Shown here piece by piece: positions 25,977 to 36,047 of a stretch of DNA of 64,000 nucleotides. Within the stretch, counting starts at the first letter, position 1. The number at the start of each line of letters is the position of its first letter. The notes under the pieces are model-generated. The model saw only the letters and a list, made by a program, of their open reading frames with translations. It was not told the origin of the DNA and made no database searches. The translations under genes and the position numbers were made by a program. Origin of the DNA: Hydrogenophaga sp. BPS33 (lineage in GTDB: Bacteria; Pseudomonadota; Gammaproteobacteria; Burkholderiales; Burkholderiaceae_C). The stretch lies in contig NZ_CP044549.1 of the NCBI RefSeq assembly GCF_009859475.1, forward strand, positions 1,984,001-2,048,000, read 5' to 3'.

Positions 25977-26867
25977 ATGAAGACCATTCGCAAAGCCGTG
26001 TTCCCCGTGGGAGGTCTCGGCACCCGCTTTCTGCCGGCCACCAAGGCCATTCCCAAGGAGATGCTGCCGGTGGTGGACAAGCCGCTGATGCAATATGCCG
26101 TAGAGGAAGCTTACGCAGCCGGCATTCGCGAGATGATTTTTGTGACCGGTCGTCACAAGCGAGCCATTGAAGACCACTTCGACACGGCTTACGAACTGGA
26201 GATGGAGTTGGAGGCCGCGGGCAAGAGCGCTTTGCTGGAACTCGTGCACTCGATCAAACCCGACGACATGGACTGCTTCTACGTGCGCCAGCCGCGTGCG
26301 CTGGGCCTGGGGCATGCCGTGTTGTGCGCCGAGCGCCTGGTGGGCGATCAGCCCTTTGCGGTCTTGCTGGCGGACGACTTGATGATGGGCAAGGACCAGG
26401 CCCAGGGTGGCCCGACCGTGTTGCAGCAGATGGTGCAGGCCTACGAGTCCAGCCCGGGCACGGTGCTCGCCGTGCAGGACGTGCCGCGCGCCGAAACCCG
26501 GCGCTATGGCGTGGTGGACGTGCATGGCGCCTCGCAGGCGCTGGCCGAGGTGTTCGCGATGGTGGAGAAGCCCGCGCCCGAGGTGGCACCGTCGACCTTG
26601 GCCGTGGCCGGGCGCTACGTGCTCACCCCGGCGGTGTTCGATAGCATCCGCCAACAGCCCCGCGGTGCGGGTGGCGAGATCCAGCTCACCGACGGCATCG
26701 CCGCCCTGATCGGCAAGGAAAAGGTGCAGGCGTTCCGCTATGAGGGCAAGCGCTACGACTGCGGCAGCAAGGAAGGTTTCCTGGAGGCCACGATCGATCT
26801 GGCACTGGCCAACGCCGAGTTGAGCGGCTCGGTGCGCGCCCACCTCCAGCGGCTGAAGCTTTCCTGA
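25977..26867 (+). CDS. galU: UTP-glucose-1-phosphate uridylyltransferase
   Basis: This is a 296-residue enzyme making UDP-glucose from UTP and glucose-1-phosphate. The nucleotide-binding N-terminus [15 protein letters not shown], then [11 protein letters not shown] and the [10 protein letters not shown] metal site are typical. The start ATG at 25977 leaves the conserved N-terminus intact; an earlier in-frame start would add nine unlikely residues. It ends 7 bases from the convergent methyltransferase gene. Confidence 0.95.
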   Translation: MKTIRKAVFPVGGLGTRFLPATKAIPKEMLPVVDKPLMQYAVEEAYAAGIREMIFVTGRHKRAIEDHFDTAYELEMELEAAGKSALLELVHSIKPDDMDCFYVRQPRALGLGHAVLCAERLVGDQPFAVLLADDLMMGKDQAQGGPTVLQQMVQAYESSPGTVLAVQDVPRAETRRYGVVDVHGASQALAEVFAMVEKPAPEVAPSTLAVAGRYVLTPAVFDSIRQQPRGAGGEIQLTDGIAALIGKEKVQAFRYEGKRYDCGSKEGFLEATIDLALANAELSGSVRAHLQRLKLS

Positions 26868-26874
26868 GCGCTTC

Positions 26875-27675
26875 TCAGCGTCCGAGCAGGAACACGCTCG
26901 GCGCGTCCAGGGGCAGGCTGCTCTGCAGGCGCTGGTCGCGCTTCCACTCGCTGATCAACCCGCTGCGGCATGCCTGCTGCGGCAGGCTGAGCGCGCTGCA
27001 CACCGCCAGGCGCGTGTGCGGGTGCAGCGTTTGCAGCGCCGCCTGGAGCAGTGCGGCATTGCGGTAGGGCGTTTCGATGAACATCTGCGTCTGCCCGGAT
27101 TTCAGGGCCAGTGCTTCCAGCTCGCGCAGGCGCTTGGCCCGCTCGTTGGCTTCTTGCGGGACGTAGCCGACAAACGCGAAGTTCTGCCCGTTTAGCCCGC
27201 TGGCGGCCAAAGCCAGCATGAGCGAAATCGGCCCGGTGAGTGGCACCACCCTAAGACCCATGGCATGCGCTGCGCGCACGATCGAACTGCCCGGGTCGGC
27301 GATGGCGGGCATGCCGGCTTCGCTGACCAGGCCCACGTCGTGCCCCTGCAGGGTCGGCGCGAGAAGCGCGCGGGCTTGGGTGTCGTTGTCGGCCTGAGGG
27401 GCGTGGTCGCCCTTCTTGTGTGCCGCGCGTGGCAACTCGACGATCTGTTGTGCCTGCAGAGGCGCGGCCAGACCCGCAGCCGCCTCAACCCGCTTGAGAA
27501 AAGCACGCGTGCTCTTGGCGTTTTCGGTGATCCAGTGCGTGAGGCGGCTGGCCGTGGAGAGGGTCTCGGCGGGCAGCCATTCGCTGGGCGGCGCGGGGGC
27601 GTCCTGCGCCATGCCGAAATCGAGTGGCGTCGGCACGAGGTACAGAGCGCCCCGTTTTTCGGTGTGGCCGTTCAC
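26875..27675 (-). CDS. Tetrapyrrole-methylase-family SAM-dependent methyltransferase (RsmI-like)
   Basis: This is a 266-residue protein with the family layout: LYLVPTPLD near the N-terminus, GHDVGLVSEAGMPAIADPGS (S-adenosylmethionine site region), PLTGPISLMLALAASG, and FIETPYRN. It resembles RsmI (16S rRNA C1402 2'-O-methylase) but is more divergent, with a long insertion after residue 20. The start is a GTG at 27675 that overlaps the maf stop (GTGA), so translation is coupled. The substrate is not certain. Confidence 0.8.
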   Translation of the reverse strand: MNGHTEKRGALYLVPTPLDFGMAQDAPAPPSEWLPAETLSTASRLTHWITENAKSTRAFLKRVEAAAGLAAPLQAQQIVELPRAAHKKGDHAPQADNDTQARALLAPTLQGHDVGLVSEAGMPAIADPGSSIVRAAHAMGLRVVPLTGPISLMLALAASGLNGQNFAFVGYVPQEANERAKRLRELEALALKSGQTQMFIETPYRNAALLQAALQTLHPHTRLAVCSALSLPQQACRSGLISEWKRDQRLQSSLPLDAPSVFLLGR

Positions 27676-28286
27676 AGGATCTGTACTCCGGCCGCACGGA
27701 TCAGGCGGCAGGTGCGGATCAGCGGCAGGCCGACCAGCGCGGTGGGATCGTCGTTGTCGATGCGCTCCAGCAAGGCGATGCCCAGGCCTTCGCTCTTGGC
27801 GCTGCCCGCGCAGTCGTAGGGCTGCTCCTTTCGCAGGTAGGTCTCGATCTCGTCGTCGCTCAGGTCGCGGAATACCACCCGCACGGCCGCGATGCAGTGC
27901 TGCTCGAACTGGCTGGCCTGGCACACCACGGCCAGCGCGGTCTGGAACACCACCGTCTGGCCCCGCATGCGACGCAGTTGGGCAACGGCGCGGTCGTGCG
28001 TGCCAGGCTTGCCCAGGGGTTCGCCGTGCAAGTCGGCTACTTGGTCGCTGCCGATCACCACCGCCTGCGGGTGGCGCCGCGCGACGTCGCGCGCTTTCTC
28101 GATCGCCAGCCGCAGCGCCAGGGCCGCTGGGGCCTCGCCAGGATGGGGTGTTTCGTCGACCTGGGGCGCGACGGCTTCGAAGGGCAGCCCCAGGCGGGAC
28201 AGCAACTCGTGGCGGTAGCGCGAAGTCGAGCCGAGAATCAGGGCGCGCGAGGACGGCGGCGAAAACGTGTCAGGGGCTGGTGTCAT
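27672..28286 (-). CDS. yceF: Maf-like nucleotide pyrophosphatase, YceF subgroup
   Basis: This 204-residue protein is a house-cleaning nucleotide pyrophosphatase. Signature parts are LGSTSRYRHELLSRLG at the N-terminus, PQVDETPHPGE, IGSDQVADLHG and YDCAGSAKSEGLGI. The last segments place it with E. coli YceF (7-methyl-GTP pyrophosphatase) more than with Maf or YhdE. It is divergent from yceD, and only 36 bases separate the two ATGs. Confidence 0.9.
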   Translation of the reverse strand: MTPAPDTFSPPSSRALILGSTSRYRHELLSRLGLPFEAVAPQVDETPHPGEAPAALALRLAIEKARDVARRHPQAVVIGSDQVADLHGEPLGKPGTHDRAVAQLRRMRGQTVVFQTALAVVCQASQFEQHCIAAVRVVFRDLSDDEIETYLRKEQPYDCAGSAKSEGLGIALLERIDNDDPTALVGLPLIRTCRLIRAAGVQIL

Positions 28287-28322
28287 CCCGGTATTTTCGG
28301 GGCAATCTTTTACACTGCCCGG

Positions 28323-28886
28323 ATGAAAACGAACCCCAAGGCAGCCTGGAACCCGGATCGGCTGGATGTGCGCGCCTTCGCGCAGGCGGGAGCCCAACTG
28401 GAGGCCGAGGAAGCGCTGGCCGCGTTCAAGCGCTTGCACGCCGAGACCGCGCTGGACGACGGCGCCTCGGGCAACGTGCAATGGCGGGCGCAAGGAGAAA
28501 TGCGCCCGGGGGCCACGGAGGGTGCCCTGGCGGTGTGGCTTCACCTTGAAGCACAGACCCGGGTGCCACTGACCTGCCAGCGGTGCCTGGGGGTTGTCGA
28601 AACCCCGTTGACCGTCGACCGCTGGTTTCGCTTCGTCGCCGACGAGGCCGCGGCCGAGGCCGAGGACGACGACTGCGAAGAAGATCTGCTGGCGCTGGAG
28701 CCCCGGCCCAATCTGCGCGATGTGCTGGAAGACGAGCTGTTGATGGAGCTTCCGCTGGTTCCCATGCACGAGGTGTGTCCCGTGTCGGTGCGCATGCAGG
28801 CGGCCGACCCGCAGGTGGACACGGGCGACGGCGATGCACCCAAAAACCCATTTGCGGCCCTCGCCCAGCTCAAAAAGTCGAATTGA
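28323..28886 (+). CDS. yceD: YceD/DUF177 family protein
   Basis: This is a 187-residue protein of the YceD family, linked to 23S rRNA maturation in some bacteria and to plastid Duf177A. Family features are the paired cysteines in LTCQRCLG near residues 85-88, an acidic central stretch and ELLMELPLVPMHE. It sits directly before rpmF, as in most proteobacteria. Confidence 0.9.
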   Translation: MKTNPKAAWNPDRLDVRAFAQAGAQLEAEEALAAFKRLHAETALDDGASGNVQWRAQGEMRPGATEGALAVWLHLEAQTRVPLTCQRCLGVVETPLTVDRWFRFVADEAAAEAEDDDCEEDLLALEPRPNLRDVLEDELLMELPLVPMHEVCPVSVRMQAADPQVDTGDGDAPKNPFAALAQLKKSN

Positions 28887-28913
28887 ACGATACCGGGCGG
28901 ATCGGGCTATAAT
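28883..28913 (+). promoter_or_regulatory. Sigma-70-type promoter upstream of rpmF
   Basis: There is a perfect -10 hexamer TATAAT (28908-28913) with TTGAAC (28883-28888) at a long spacing of 19 bases. It would drive rpmF and probably the plsX-fab genes, and overlaps the last codons of yceD. Confidence 0.5.
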
Positions 28914-29046
28914 GCTTGGCTTTGCGCCAGTGCCCATTTGCATCTTCTAGATGCGCTCCGGTCAGGCGCACGAACCGGTTGAGCGGGGTGATCAGATCTC
29001 CGTTTTTGCCATTCCGTTTGACCCTTACCGAATTCAGGAGCCCAGC

Positions 29047-29229
29047 ATGGCTGTTCAGCAAAACAAAAAGTCCCCTTCCAAGCGTGGCATGCACCGTTCG
29101 CACAATGCGCTGAACGTGCCCGGCATCGCCGTGGAGCCCACCACCGGCGAAACCCACCTGCGCCACCACATCAGCCCCAATGGTTTCTACCGTGGCCGCC
29201 AGGTGTTGAAGAACAAGTCCGAAGCATAA
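29047..29229 (+). CDS. rpmF: 50S ribosomal protein L32
   Basis: This is the 60-residue L32 with the standard start [20 protein letters not shown] and C-terminal [15 protein letters not shown]. The four-cysteine zinc ribbon is absent, as usual for the C-minus form in proteobacteria. The AGGAG site at 29036-29040 fixes the start at 29047. Confidence 0.98.
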   Translation: MAVQQNKKSPSKRGMHRSHNALNVPGIAVEPTTGETHLRHHISPNGFYRGRQVLKNKSEA

Positions 29230-29295
29230 TGCCGGGGCGCCAGGGACCTCGCCGCGGTGTCGCGAACGGGAGTCCGGTTGGCCAGTGAGGACCAG

Positions 29296-29322
29296 GCCCG
29301 CATGCCGCATGCGGGCTTTTTT
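29296..29322 (+). terminator. Intrinsic terminator after rpmF
   Basis: A perfect 9-bp stem GCCCGCATG / CATGCGGGC with loop CCG is followed by six T (29317-29322). It separates rpmF from plsX. Since plsX must still be expressed, either read-through or a separate plsX promoter in the following 54 bases is needed. Confidence 0.88.
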
Positions 29323-29376
29323 ATTCTTGGGGTGCGCTAGTGGACCGTAACTAGGCGCCCAATCCGGGGTGTTGTC

Positions 29377-30438
29377 ATGATCACCATCGCTGTGGATTGC
29401 ATGGGAGGCGATGTCGGACCGGCGGTGACCGTGCCCGCGTGTGCCGCCTTCCTGTCCAGTCATCCTCAGGCCCGTTTGTTGCTGGTGGGCCGGCCTGAGG
29501 TATTGGGTGCTTGGCCCAATGTGCTCAATCACGCGCGCTGTAGCGTGGTGCCGGCGACCGAGGTTGTCACCATGGAGGATCCGGTGGAGGTTGCGTTGAG
29601 GCGCAAGAAGGACTCCTCCATGCGGGTCGCCATCCATCAGGTCAAGGACGGCGCCGCGCAAGCTGCGGTCTCAGCAGGCAACACGGGGGCGCTGATGGCG
29701 ATCGCGCGCTATGTGCTCAAGACCCTGGATGGTATTGATCGCCCAGCCATTGCCACCCAGATGCCCAATGCAAAAGGGGGTGCGACCACGGTGCTCGATC
29801 TGGGAGCCAACGTGGATTGCTCCGCCGAGCACCTGCTGCAATTTGCGGTCATGGGTTCTGCCCTGGTGGTGGCCGCCTCGGGGCAAAAGAATCCCAGTGT
29901 CGGCTTGCTCAATGTGGGCGAGGAGGTCATCAAGGGCAGTGAGGTTATAAAAAAAGCTGGCATCTTGCTGCGAAATGCTTCCAACTCCGGTCATTTGAAC
30001 TTTTTTGGCAACATTGAAGGTGACGACATCTTCAAGGGCACGGCGGATATTGCGGTGTGCGATGGTTTTGTGGGAAACGTTGCCCTGAAGGCCAGCGAAG
30101 GGCTCGCTTCCATGATTGGCGGCTTCCTCCGTGAAGAATTCTCCAAAAATATCTTCCGGAAAATAGGGGCCATTTGCGCTTATCCGGTCTTAACAGCTTT
30201 TAAAAAACGCGTAGATCACCGTCGCTACAACGGCGCGGCTTTGTTGGGCTTGCGGGGGCTCGTGTTCAAGAGCCATGGTTCGGCCGATGCCTTTGCATTC
30301 GAGCACGCCCTGGCCCGCGCTTATGATGCGGCCCACAACCAATTGCTGGACAACGTGCGAGAGCGGGTTGCCCAAGCCCAGCTTCTGATCGCACCGGACT
30401 CGCTGCCGAGCGAGTTGAAAAGCGCTTCAACCCACTGA
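29377..30438 (+). CDS. plsX: Phosphate acyltransferase PlsX
   Basis: This is a 353-residue peripheral enzyme converting acyl-ACP to acyl-phosphate for phospholipid synthesis. Conserved parts are the N-terminal [31 protein letters not shown] and [14 protein letters not shown]. Base composition is more AT-rich around 29940-30220 than in its neighbours, but the reading frame and motifs are intact. Confidence 0.96.
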   Translation: MITIAVDCMGGDVGPAVTVPACAAFLSSHPQARLLLVGRPEVLGAWPNVLNHARCSVVPATEVVTMEDPVEVALRRKKDSSMRVAIHQVKDGAAQAAVSAGNTGALMAIARYVLKTLDGIDRPAIATQMPNAKGGATTVLDLGANVDCSAEHLLQFAVMGSALVVAASGQKNPSVGLLNVGEEVIKGSEVIKKAGILLRNASNSGHLNFFGNIEGDDIFKGTADIAVCDGFVGNVALKASEGLASMIGGFLREEFSKNIFRKIGAICAYPVLTAFKKRVDHRRYNGAALLGLRGLVFKSHGSADAFAFEHALARAYDAAHNQLLDNVRERVAQAQLLIAPDSLPSELKSASTH

Positions 30439-30455
30439 ATTTCCCGATTGCCTTC

Positions 30456-31433
30456 ATGACACGCTACGCCCGCATCACCGGCACCGGCAGTTGCCTGCCG
30501 CCCCAGCGTTTGACCAATGCCGACATGGTGGCCTTGCTGGCGCCCCGAGGCGTGGAGACCAGCGACGAATGGATCGTCGAGCGCACGGGGATTCGAGCGC
30601 GCCATTTCGTGGCCGACGGTGTGTACGCGAGCGACTTGGCCGTGGAGGCCTGCCGCAAGGCGATGGAGGCCGCGGGTGTCGCGGCTGGCGAGATCGATCT
30701 GATCATCGTTGCGACGTCGACGCCCGACATGGTGTTTCCGTCCACGGCGGCCATCCTGCAGCACAAGCTGGGCGTCGCGGGTTGCCCGGTGTTTGACGTG
30801 CAGGCGGTCTGCAGCGGCTTCATCTATGCGCTGACCGTGGCCGATTCGCTCATCCATTCCGGAACCGCGAGCAAGGCTCTGGTGGTCGGCGCCGAGATCT
30901 TCAGTCGCCTGCTCGATTTCAACGACCGCACGACCTGCGTGCTGTTTGGCGACGGGGCGGGGGCGGTTGTGCTGGAGGCATCCGATACGCCTGGGATCCT
31001 GGCCACCGACATCCATGCCGACGGCAAGCACACGGGCATCCTGTGCGTCCCCGGCCATGTATCGGGCGGTCAGATTCTGGGCGATCCGTTGCTCAAGATG
31101 GATGGGCAAGCGGTCTTCAAGCTCGCCGTGGGCGTGCTCGAAGAGACGGCGCGCACCGTGCTGGCCAAGGCCGGCAAGACCACCGAAGACATCAATTGGC
31201 TGATCCCGCATCAAGCCAATATCCGCATCATGCTGAGCACCGCGCGCAAGCTCAAGCTTGCGCAGGACAAGGTGGTGGTGACGGTCGACCAGCACGGCAA
31301 CACCTCGGCCGCCTCGATCCCGCTCGCGCTCGATCAAGCGGTGCGCGATGGCAAGGTCCAGCGCGGTGACACGCTGATGCTTGAAGGCGTGGGCGGTGGT
31401 TTCACCTGGGGTTCGGTGCTGCTGGATTTCTGA
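30456..31433 (+). CDS. fabH: Beta-ketoacyl-ACP synthase III
   Basis: This 325-residue enzyme condenses acetyl-CoA with malonyl-ACP to start fatty acid synthesis. The catalytic cysteine is C119 (QAVCSGF), and the His and Asn of the triad lie in [10 protein letters not shown] and [11 protein letters not shown]. It follows plsX by 17 bases in the fab cluster. Confidence 0.97.
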   Translation: MTRYARITGTGSCLPPQRLTNADMVALLAPRGVETSDEWIVERTGIRARHFVADGVYASDLAVEACRKAMEAAGVAAGEIDLIIVATSTPDMVFPSTAAILQHKLGVAGCPVFDVQAVCSGFIYALTVADSLIHSGTASKALVVGAEIFSRLLDFNDRTTCVLFGDGAGAVVLEASDTPGILATDIHADGKHTGILCVPGHVSGGQILGDPLLKMDGQAVFKLAVGVLEETARTVLAKAGKTTEDINWLIPHQANIRIMLSTARKLKLAQDKVVVTVDQHGNTSAASIPLALDQAVRDGKVQRGDTLMLEGVGGGFTWGSVLLDF

Positions 31434-31471
31434 TCCCGCGGGCGTTGCTCCTCTCTTCCCCAAAAAGACAT

Positions 31472-32422
31472 ATGAAAAATTTTGCTTTCGTGTTCCCTGG
31501 TCAGGGCTCCCAGTCCGTGGGCATGCTCGACGCATGGGCCGATCACCCTGCCGTGGTGGAGACATTGAAGGAATCGTCGGACGCCATGGGCGAAGACATC
31601 GGCATGTTGATCCGGGAAGGCCCCGCCGACGTGCTGGCCATGACCATCAATACCCAGCCGGTGATGCTGGTGGCTGGCATCGCTGCGTGGCGTGTGTGGC
31701 GCGCAGAGGGAGGCGCGTTGCCGGCTGCGGTTGCAGGGCATTCCTTGGGCGAGTATTCCGCGCTGGTGGCAGCGGGTGTGCTCAGCTTGGCGCAGGCCGT
31801 GCCATTGGTGCGTTTTCGTGCGCAAGCCATGCAGGATGCTGTACCTGCGGGTACCGGCGCCATGGCGGCCGTGCTCGGTCTCGGCGCCGACGCGGTGGCG
31901 GCAGGATGTCGCGAGGCCCAGGCCACGTTCGCACGCGACAGTGCCGAGGTGGTGGAGGCGGTCAACTTCAACGACCCTGTGCAGACGGTGATCGCTGGCA
32001 GCAAGGCGGCTGTTGACAAGGCTTGCGAAATGCTGAGGGCCATGGGTGCGAAGCGGACTTTGCCACTGCCGGTGTCTGCGCCATTCCATTCGAGTCTGAT
32101 GAAGCCTGCCGCGGAGAAGCTCAAGGAGAGGCTCGCGGTCACTACTTTCCTGGCGCCGCAGATACCGATGATCAACAACATCGATGTCCTGGTCGAGTCC
32201 GATCCGGACCGCATCCGTGATGCCTTGTACCGGCAAGCTTTCGGGCCCGTGCGATGGGTGGAGTGTGTCCGCGCGATCAAGGCCCGCGGCATCGATACGG
32301 TGGTGGAATGTGGTCCTCGCAAGGCGTTGACCGCCATGGTCAAGCGCGTGGACCCTTCGCTCACGGGGGCGGCGTTGTTCGATCCCGCAACGCTGGCAGA
32401 GGTTCAGGCCCTGCTGGCCTGA
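31472..32422 (+). CDS. fabD: Malonyl-CoA:ACP transacylase
   Basis: This 316-residue enzyme loads malonyl groups onto acyl carrier protein. The nucleophile is S91 in AGHSLGEYSALV; FPGQGSQSVGM is at the N-terminus and the second catalytic histidine is in PVSAPFHSSLM. The ATG at 31472 is chosen over an upstream TTG that adds nine residues. Confidence 0.97.
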   Translation: MKNFAFVFPGQGSQSVGMLDAWADHPAVVETLKESSDAMGEDIGMLIREGPADVLAMTINTQPVMLVAGIAAWRVWRAEGGALPAAVAGHSLGEYSALVAAGVLSLAQAVPLVRFRAQAMQDAVPAGTGAMAAVLGLGADAVAAGCREAQATFARDSAEVVEAVNFNDPVQTVIAGSKAAVDKACEMLRAMGAKRTLPLPVSAPFHSSLMKPAAEKLKERLAVTTFLAPQIPMINNIDVLVESDPDRIRDALYRQAFGPVRWVECVRAIKARGIDTVVECGPRKALTAMVKRVDPSLTGAALFDPATLAEVQALLA

Positions 32423-32439
32423 CGCTTGGAGAACCCATC

Positions 32440-33201
32440 ATGTCGGAAATCAAATTTGCAGGCCAAGTGGCCTTGGTCTCGGGCGCGTCGCGCGGCATTG
32501 GCGCGGCGATCGCTGCCGAATTGGCGGCTCGTGGCCTGATCGTGATCGGTACGGCGACCACCGACGACGGCGCCGCCAAGATCGGTGCCGCCTTGGCCGC
32601 TGTGCCGGGTGCGTCGAGTGGGTGCCGCGGTGCCAAGCTGGATGTCAACGACGCGGCTGCGGCAGAGGCCTTGATCGACGAGATCGTCAAGACCCATGGC
32701 GGGCTGCAGGTTTTGGTGAACAACGCAGGCATCACGCGCGACATGCTGGCCATGCGCCTGAAGGATGCCGATTGGGATGCGGTGCTGGATACCAATCTCA
32801 AGGCCGTGTTTCGCATGAGCCGTGCCGCCATCCGTCCCATGATGAAGCAGCGCTATGGCCGCATCATCAGCATCACCAGTGTGGTCGGTGCGTCGGGCAA
32901 TGCTGGGCAGGCCAACTATGCGGCGGCCAAGGCCGGCGTGGCCGGCATGACGCGCGCATTGGCGCGCGAGCTCGGCAGCCGCAGCATCACGGTGAACTGC
33001 GTGGCACCCGGTTTCATCGAAACCGACATGACGGCCGCGCTGCCTGAAGAGCAGCAGAAGGCCTTGCTGGGGCAGATCCCGTTGGGCCATCTGGGCAAGC
33101 CCGCGGACATCGCGCATGCCGTGGCCTATCTGGCGAGCCCGCAGGCCGCGTATGTGACGGGGCAGGAGCTGCACGTCAATGGCGGCATGTTCATGTCCTG
33201 A
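32440..33201 (+). CDS. fabG: 3-oxoacyl-ACP reductase
   Basis: This is a 253-residue short-chain dehydrogenase that reduces 3-oxoacyl-ACP with NADPH. It has cofactor-binding SGASRGIGAAIA, the NNAG motif, SITSVVGASGNAGQ with the catalytic serine, YAAAK with catalytic Tyr and Lys, and a C-terminal LHVNGGMFMS. It follows fabD by 17 bases. Confidence 0.97.
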   Translation: MSEIKFAGQVALVSGASRGIGAAIAAELAARGLIVIGTATTDDGAAKIGAALAAVPGASSGCRGAKLDVNDAAAAEALIDEIVKTHGGLQVLVNNAGITRDMLAMRLKDADWDAVLDTNLKAVFRMSRAAIRPMMKQRYGRIISITSVVGASGNAGQANYAAAKAGVAGMTRALARELGSRSITVNCVAPGFIETDMTAALPEEQQKALLGQIPLGHLGKPADIAHAVAYLASPQAAYVTGQELHVNGGMFMS

Positions 33202-33319
33202 ACCTGCGGGCATCTTGCATTTTTGAGCCGCGTCAGCCGCCCGGCGGGCCGTGTGGGGGACGTTCCCCCTGGCACGGCTAAAATGGCGGACTGTATTTCA
33301 ACAACCCTCAGAGGGACCT

Positions 33320-33559
33320 ATGAGCGATATCGAAGCACGTGTGAAGAAAATCATTGCCGAACAACTCGGTGTGGAAGAGGGGCAGGTCACGAACGAAAAG
33401 GCCTTTGTGGCCGACTTGGGCGCCGATTCCCTGGACACGGTTGAGCTGGTGATGGCTCTCGAAGACGAGTTCGGTATCGAGATCCCCGACGAAGAAGCCG
33501 AGAAGATCACCACGGTTCAAAAAGCCATCGACTACGCGATGGCCAACCAGAAGGCCTGA
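33320..33559 (+). CDS. acpP: Acyl carrier protein
   Basis: This is the 79-residue acyl carrier protein, with the phosphopantetheine site S37 in [12 protein letters not shown]. It is highly acidic, as expected. The start at 33320 has GAGGG just upstream. A 118-base gap after fabG includes a TAAAAT -10-like sequence (33279-33284), so acpP may have its own promoter. Confidence 0.98.
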   Translation: MSDIEARVKKIIAEQLGVEEGQVTNEKAFVADLGADSLDTVELVMALEDEFGIEIPDEEAEKITTVQKAIDYAMANQKA

Positions 33560-33566
33560 AGCACCG

Positions 33567-34811
33567 ATGAGCCGTCGCCGTGTCGTCGTGACCGGCCTGG
33601 GTTGCATCAGCCCCGTGGGCAACACGGTGGCAGACTCCTGGGCCAACCTCCTGGCCGGACAGTCCGGCATTGACTTCATCACGAGGTTCGACGCATCGAA
33701 CTTCGCCTGCAAGTTCGCAGGACAGGTCAAGGGGTTCAATCTGGATGAGTACATCACCGCCAAGGAAGCGCGGACGATGGATACCTTCATCCACTATGGA
33801 GTGGCTGCGGCCATGCAGGCGGTGGCGGACTCGGGCCTCCCCGTTGGCGAGCAGTTGGACGACGAGCAGGCAACCCGCATCGGTTGCGTGATCGGCTCGG
33901 GCATTGGCGGTTTGCCGCTGATCGAAGAGACGCACACCGAACTGACCAACCGAGGACCACGGCGCATCACGCCGTTCTTCGTGCCGGCCTCCATCATCAA
34001 CATGATCTCGGGCCATGTGTCGATGAAGTTCGGCTTCAAAGGCCCAAACATTGCCATTGTCACCGCTTGCACCACGGGGCTCCACTGCATCGGGGAAGCG
34101 GGTCGCATGATCGAGTACGGTGATGCCGACGTGATGATCGCAGGTGGTTCCGAGGCCACTGTGTCGCCCTTGGGCATTGGCGGCTTTGCCGCCATGCGTG
34201 CCCTGTCGACCCGCAACGATGATCCGAAGACCGCTTCGCGTCCCTGGGACAAGGACCGGGACGGTTTTGTCTTGGGCGAAGGTGCTGGCGTCATGGTGCT
34301 GGAAGAGTATGAGCACGCCAAGGCACGCGGTGCGAAGATCTATGCCGAGTTGGGCGGCTTTGGCATGAGTGCCGATGCCGGCCACATGACGGCACCCAAC
34401 ATGGACGGCCCTCGCCGGGCCATGTTGAGCGCGATGCGCAATGCCGGCATCAATGCCGATCAGGTGGACTATCTGAATGCGCACGGCACCTCCACGCCGC
34501 TGGGTGATATCAACGAAACGAACGCCATCAAGGCTGCGTTGGGGGACCACGCGAAGAAGCTGGTGGTCAGTTCAACGAAGTCGATGACGGGCCATTTGCT
34601 GGGTGGCGCGGGTGGCATCGAGTCGGTGTTCACCGTGCTGTCGATCCATCACCAGAAGGTGCCGCCGACCATCAATATCTTCAACCAGGACCCGGAGTGC
34701 GATCTGGACTATTGCGCGAACACCGCGCGGGATGTGAAGATCGACGTGGCCGTGAAGAACAATTTCGGTTTCGGCGGGACCAATGGGACGTTGGTGTTCC
34801 GGCGCGTCTGA
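33567..34811 (+). CDS. fabF: Beta-ketoacyl-ACP synthase II
   Basis: This is the 414-residue elongating condensing enzyme. The catalytic cysteine is C168 ([10 protein letters not shown]), with histidines in [11 protein letters not shown] and [10 protein letters not shown]. It begins 7 bases after acpP, so the pair is probably co-translated. Confidence 0.97.
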   Translation: MSRRRVVVTGLGCISPVGNTVADSWANLLAGQSGIDFITRFDASNFACKFAGQVKGFNLDEYITAKEARTMDTFIHYGVAAAMQAVADSGLPVGEQLDDEQATRIGCVIGSGIGGLPLIEETHTELTNRGPRRITPFFVPASIINMISGHVSMKFGFKGPNIAIVTACTTGLHCIGEAGRMIEYGDADVMIAGGSEATVSPLGIGGFAAMRALSTRNDDPKTASRPWDKDRDGFVLGEGAGVMVLEEYEHAKARGAKIYAELGGFGMSADAGHMTAPNMDGPRRAMLSAMRNAGINADQVDYLNAHGTSTPLGDINETNAIKAALGDHAKKLVVSSTKSMTGHLLGGAGGIESVFTVLSIHHQKVPPTINIFNQDPECDLDYCANTARDVKIDVAVKNNFGFGGTNGTLVFRRV

Positions 34812-34845
34812 ACGCATTGTCGATCTGATCCATTTTTCCGTCCGC

Positions 34846-35304
34846 ATGGTCAGCGCCCCATCGGTGACATATCCGGTGGGGCGCTGCCGCTTCTATGCGG
34901 GTCTGCTGGTGGCGCTGGGCTTGTTGGGGGCGTTGGTCCTGGGGCGGTGGTTCCTCGGTGTCGGGTCGCACCGTGGCTGGCAGGGCGGACTGGGTGCCGC
35001 GGCCGGTCTGTTGTGGTGGGCCTTTGCCGCATGGGGCTGGTGGCACTCGCCTGTGGGCGCTTTGCGCTGGGATGTGGCAGCTCCATCGCAAGAACTCTCC
35101 AGGTCGGGGGCGTGGGTGTGGCGTGGCTCGGCTGCTGCTGACAGCGTCCCCTTGCCGCGGGTGGTGGTGTCGCTGGACATGCAAAACCGCATCCTTCTCT
35201 GTCTGCACAGTGCCGGCACTTTCACGCGCTGGGTCTGGGTAGAGCGCAGACGCGACCCCGCACGCTGGCCAGACCTGCGCCGTGCCTTGGTGGCACATAC
35301 CTGA
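34846..35304 (+). CDS. Small inner-membrane protein between fabF and rpoE
   Basis: This is a 152-residue protein I cannot name firmly. Two hydrophobic segments lie at about residues 16-37 and 46-64, followed by a cytoplasmic part rich in Trp and Arg ending RRDPARWPDLRRALVA. Two helices plus a C-terminal domain of this composition recall the YgfX/CptA family. A gene of this kind in this position is common in Burkholderiales. The start is the ATG at 34846. Confidence 0.6.
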   Translation: MVSAPSVTYPVGRCRFYAGLLVALGLLGALVLGRWFLGVGSHRGWQGGLGAAAGLLWWAFAAWGWWHSPVGALRWDVAAPSQELSRSGAWVWRGSAAADSVPLPRVVVSLDMQNRILLCLHSAGTFTRWVWVERRRDPARWPDLRRALVAHT

Positions 35305-35338
35305 TGGCCACAAACCACTGGGTTATATTTCCGCGCGC

Positions 35339-35980
35339 ATGACACCCGAAGACCACACCGCTCCCCAACCGCCTGATAGCGATGTCATGCTGGTGCAGCG
35401 CACGCTCGCGGGAGAGCAGCGGGCGTTCGAGATGTTGGTGGTGAAGTACCAGCGCCGCGTGGAGCGCCTCATCGGGCGCATGGTGCGCGACTCGGATCTG
35501 GTGCAGGACATCGCACAGGAAACCTTTATACGGGCCTACCGCGCGCTGGCGCAGTTCCGAGGAGACGCCCAGTTCTATACCTGGCTGTACCGCATCGCGG
35601 TCAACACGGCCAAGAAGCAACTGCTGGAGCTCAAGCGCGATCCGCTGGTGTACCAGTCGCAAATGAAATCCGGGGACGACGATGAAACTTCCGCCCCGGA
35701 ACGCGAACTAAATTCGGGAGCGGCCGATGCCGAGACGCCCGAAGCGGTGCTGGCCAGCAAGGAAATTGCCCAGGCCGTCAATGCGGCCATGGATGCGCTG
35801 CCCGAAGAGTTGCGCATGGCGATCACCCTGCGAGAGATCGAGGGCTTGAGTTACGAAGAAATTGCTACCGCACTGGAGTGTCCCATCGGAACCGTGCGCT
35901 CCCGGATATTTCGAGCACGCGAGGCCATTTCGGGGCGGATCAAACCCATGCTGGAGCGCCAGACTGGGAAACGCTGGTAG
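35339..35980 (+). CDS. rpoE: RNA polymerase sigma factor RpoE (AlgU)
   Basis: This is a 213-residue group-4 (ECF) sigma factor for envelope stress. Region 2 contains ERLIGRMVRDSDLVQDIAQETFIRAYRAL and YTWLYRIAVNTAKK; region 4 contains LREIEGLSYEEIATALECPIGTVRSRIFRAR. The anti-sigma factor and its partners follow directly. A TATATT hexamer at 35324-35329 with CTGATG 17 bases upstream would start transcription almost at the ATG, so a leaderless message or an earlier promoter is possible. Confidence 0.96.
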   Translation: MTPEDHTAPQPPDSDVMLVQRTLAGEQRAFEMLVVKYQRRVERLIGRMVRDSDLVQDIAQETFIRAYRALAQFRGDAQFYTWLYRIAVNTAKKQLLELKRDPLVYQSQMKSGDDDETSAPERELNSGAADAETPEAVLASKEIAQAVNAAMDALPEELRMAITLREIEGLSYEEIATALECPIGTVRSRIFRAREAISGRIKPMLERQTGKRW

Positions 35981-36047
35981 GAGAGGCAGAGTGCGCCCGA
36001 CAGGGTCGCGACTGGCCCCGTAAATTTGGGATGTTCAGGAAGTCATC

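Noticed and set aside
29377..30438. Horizontal transfer of plsX because of its lower GC
   Set aside because: The AT-rich stretch is local, the gene is in its conserved position, and the protein is a normal PlsX.
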